Source of the DNA: JBQCDV01 sp051960855 | GTDB taxonomy: Bacteria > Actinomycetota > Actinomycetes > JAJZTN01 | DNA length: 23,759 nucleotides | Assembly (NCBI GenBank): GCA_051960855.1 | Contig: JBQCDV010000208.1 | Location: 1 to 23,759, forward strand | Reading direction: 5' to 3' | Shown here: positions 22,659 through 23,759 of the stretch, piece by piece | How positions within the stretch are numbered: position 1 is the first letter of the stretch | Layout of the letters: each line of letters starts with the position of its first letter | Translations under genes and position numbers: made by a program | Notes under the pieces: generated by a model | What the model was told of the DNA's origin: nothing | Database searches by the model: none | What the model saw: only the letters and a program-made list of their open reading frames with translations

Positions 22659-22731
22659 GCGCCCGTAGCTCAACGGATAGAGCATCTGACTACGGATCAG
22701 AAGGTTAGGGGTTCGAATCCCTTCGGGCGCG
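22659..22731 (+). tRNA. tRNA-Arg (anticodon ACG)
   Basis: A complete 73-base cloverleaf can be drawn. The acceptor stem GCGCCCG (22659-22665) pairs fully with CGGGCGC (22724-22730), with discriminator G22731. The D stem is GCTC/GAGC. The anticodon stem TCTGA (22685-22689) pairs with TCAGA (22697-22701) around the loop CTACGGA, placing ACG at 22692-22694. The T stem AGGGG/CCCTT encloses TTCGAAT. The 3' CCA is not encoded. ACG (read as ICG after deamination) decodes CGT, CGC and CGA. Confidence 0.98.
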
Positions 22732-22745
22732 CTCTGGTTGAGACA

Positions 22746-22787
22746 GACGACGAACGCCCGGGCGGATGCGCCCGGGCGTTCGTCGTC
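22746..22787 (+). terminator. Perfect 19-bp hairpin after tRNA-Arg
   Basis: Bases 22746-22764 are exactly complementary to 22769-22787 around the loop GATG. The stem is GC-rich in its apical half. No T-run follows (CTCCGGC), as is common for actinobacterial hairpin terminators. It starts 15 bases after the tRNA and is symmetric, so it could act in both directions. Confidence 0.8.
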
Positions 22788-22891
22788 CTCCGGCACGCGG
22801 CCAGACCAACAGGCCGCGAGCAGCATGAGACGTGACGCTGCGGCCCACGCTCCGGTCGCCCCTGAGGGGGGACCAATGCATGGCAGGAATG

Positions 22892-22905
22892 CTTGAAGCC
22901 TCAAG
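22892..22905. promoter_or_regulatory. CTTGA-AGCC-TCAAG palindrome upstream of dioxygenase
   Basis: CTTGA (22892-22896) and TCAAG (22901-22905) form a perfect 5-bp inverted repeat with a 4-base spacer, 68 bp upstream of the dioxygenase ATG. It resembles TTGA/TCAA-type operators of MarR-family repressors that control ring-cleavage dioxygenase and quinone-response genes. No MarR gene is visible in the window. The rest of the 186-bp gap from 22788 to 22973 shows no gene. Confidence 0.35.
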
Positions 22906-22973
22906 TACGTTGCCGACTCGTACGTGAGAGTTCAGTCGACGGCGGCCCAGTCGCCCGGGAAGGTGGGGACGCG

Positions 22974-23759
22974 ATGACGTCGTTCGGAGATCTGGGGCCG
23001 GGAACCATGGAGAGCCCTGGCGGCCGCCTGACGACGACCGCTGCCGCCGACGCGCTCATCGACCCCCGTCACCCCTTCGCCCGGCATCTACGTGAGGTGG
23101 CTGCCGTCGAGACGGCCCGGCCGCAGCGGGTGTGGACTCCCGCGGACGGCCCGCTGCCGGCGCTGTACCTGAGCCACGGTGCGCCTCCCACCTTCGAGGA
23201 CGCCGGGTGGATGAAGCAGCTGCACGCGTGGGCGCACCGGCTGCCGCGGCCGCGCGCCGTGCTGATCGTCAGCGCGCACTGGGAGTCCGACAGCCTTGGC
23301 ATCACGAGCACGGCGCCGACCGAGCTGGTGTACGACTTCGGCGGCTTCCACCCGATGTACTACCGGATGCGCTACGACACCCCGGACGCCTCCACGCTCG
23401 CCGCGCAGGTACGTGCCGTCCTGCCGGACTCGGTGCACGTCCACGAGCACCGCGAGCGCGGCCTCGACCACGGCGCCTGGCTGCCGCTCAAGGTCATGTA
23501 TCCCGCCGCGGACATCCCTGTCCTGCAGCTGAGCCTGCCGACGTCGGACACGTCAAAGCTCGTCGCCCTCGGCGAGAGTCTGCGGCCGCTGCGCGAGCAG
23601 GGAGTGCTCGTCATCGGCTCCGGCTTCATGACCCACGGGCTGCCCTACCTCGACTGGTCGCGGCCGGACCTGGTGCCCACCTGGAGCAAGGAGTTCGACG
23701 CCTGGGTAAGCGAGGCCCTCGCGGCTGGCGACCTCGACGCGCTGCACCGCTACCGCAGC
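22974..23759 (+). CDS. Class III extradiol dioxygenase (DODA/YgiD-like), 3' partial
   Basis: The window holds 262 codons without a stop and the gene runs off the right edge. From residue 63 it follows the LigB-type DODA pattern: ALYLSHGAPP (63-72, His68), VLIVSAHWES (96-105, His102), YDFGGFHPMYY (120-130), ERGLDHGAWLPLKVMYP (161-177, His166), IPVLQLSLP (181-189) and GSGFMTHGLPYL (215-226, His221). His68, His102 and His166 match the metal ligands of E. coli YgiD. Members open catechol-type rings such as DOPA. The first 60 residues are an extension beyond YgiD-like proteins. The ATG at 22974 follows GGTGGGGAC; an in-frame ATG at 23007 would shorten the extension by 11 residues. A possible MarR-type operator lies upstream. 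Confidence 0.88.
   Translation, partial: MTSFGDLGPGTMESPGGRLTTTAAADALIDPRHPFARHLREVAAVETARPQRVWTPADGPLPALYLSHGAPPTFEDAGWMKQLHAWAHRLPRPRAVLIVSAHWESDSLGITSTAPTELVYDFGGFHPMYYRMRYDTPDASTLAAQVRAVLPDSVHVHEHRERGLDHGAWLPLKVMYPAADIPVLQLSLPTSDTSKLVALGESLRPLREQGVLVIGSGFMTHGLPYLDWSRPDLVPTWSKEFDAWVSEALAAGDLDALHRYRS

Noticed and set aside
22659..22731. tRNA-Arg as an integration site for a mobile element
   Set aside because: No integrase gene and no repeat of the tRNA 3' end is present within the window.
22647..22904. Minus-strand open frame of 85 residues ending in text like PEGIRTPNLLIRSQMLYPLSYGR
   Set aside because: This is the well-known false protein made by reading a tRNA-Arg gene on its antisense strand; it lies over the tRNA and its terminator hairpin.

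Overview
The window is gene-dense, very GC-rich DNA with many GTG starts, 1-4 bp stop/start overlaps, TAnnnT-type -10 boxes directly ahead of start codons (leaderless mRNAs), and several signalling proteins of the SpoIIE-phosphatase/RsbW-ATPase class. Together these point to a free-living member of the Actinomycetota. The genus cannot be read from the sequence. I count 20 protein-coding genes (the last runs off the right edge), one tRNA, one strong terminator hairpin and several candidate operators. No insertion sequence, prophage, CRISPR array, rRNA or obvious foreign island is visible.

Layout. 64-2085 (+): a copper-handling module with a Met-rich membrane protein, a YcnI-like protein and CopC. 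2148-8098 (-): an ATPase-only anti-sigma-type kinase, then a 979-aa multidomain kinase/phosphatase, then, translationally coupled to it, an MpaB/DUF2236-type oxygenase, a nucleoside hydrolase and a DUF1697 protein. 8259-9362 (-): a PucR regulator. 9532-14470 (+), divergent from PucR: a tight five-gene operon with an APC permease, two SDR dehydrogenases, an agmatinase-family ureohydrolase and a CE4/PuuE-like deacetylase. 14511-19750 (-): a second, 1179-aa multidomain kinase/phosphatase followed by an alpha/beta-hydrolase-like protein and an S51 peptidase. 19887-20983 (+): a ZIP metal transporter overlapping a Fur/Zur-family repressor, with a palindrome on the presumed -10 box. 21051-22575 (+): a SprT-like protein with a C-terminal beta-rich extension and a FabG-like SDR. 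22659-22787: tRNA-Arg(ACG) and a perfect 19-bp hairpin. From 22974 (+): a class III extradiol (DODA-type) dioxygenase, partial.

How the genes work together. The most coherent candidate system is PucR plus the five-gene operon. It looks like uptake and stepwise breakdown of a nitrogenous compound that carries a guanidino (or similar) group, hydroxyl groups and an amide; the substrate is unknown. The second theme is partner-switching signalling: three RsbW-like ATPase domains and two SpoIIE phosphatase domains lie within 12 kb. Both large proteins also share an uncharacterised module of about 180 residues between the ATPase and the first GAF domain. The third theme is metal homeostasis (copper at the left end, probable zinc around 20 kb).

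All functions are read from motifs and remembered family signatures. No database search was run.
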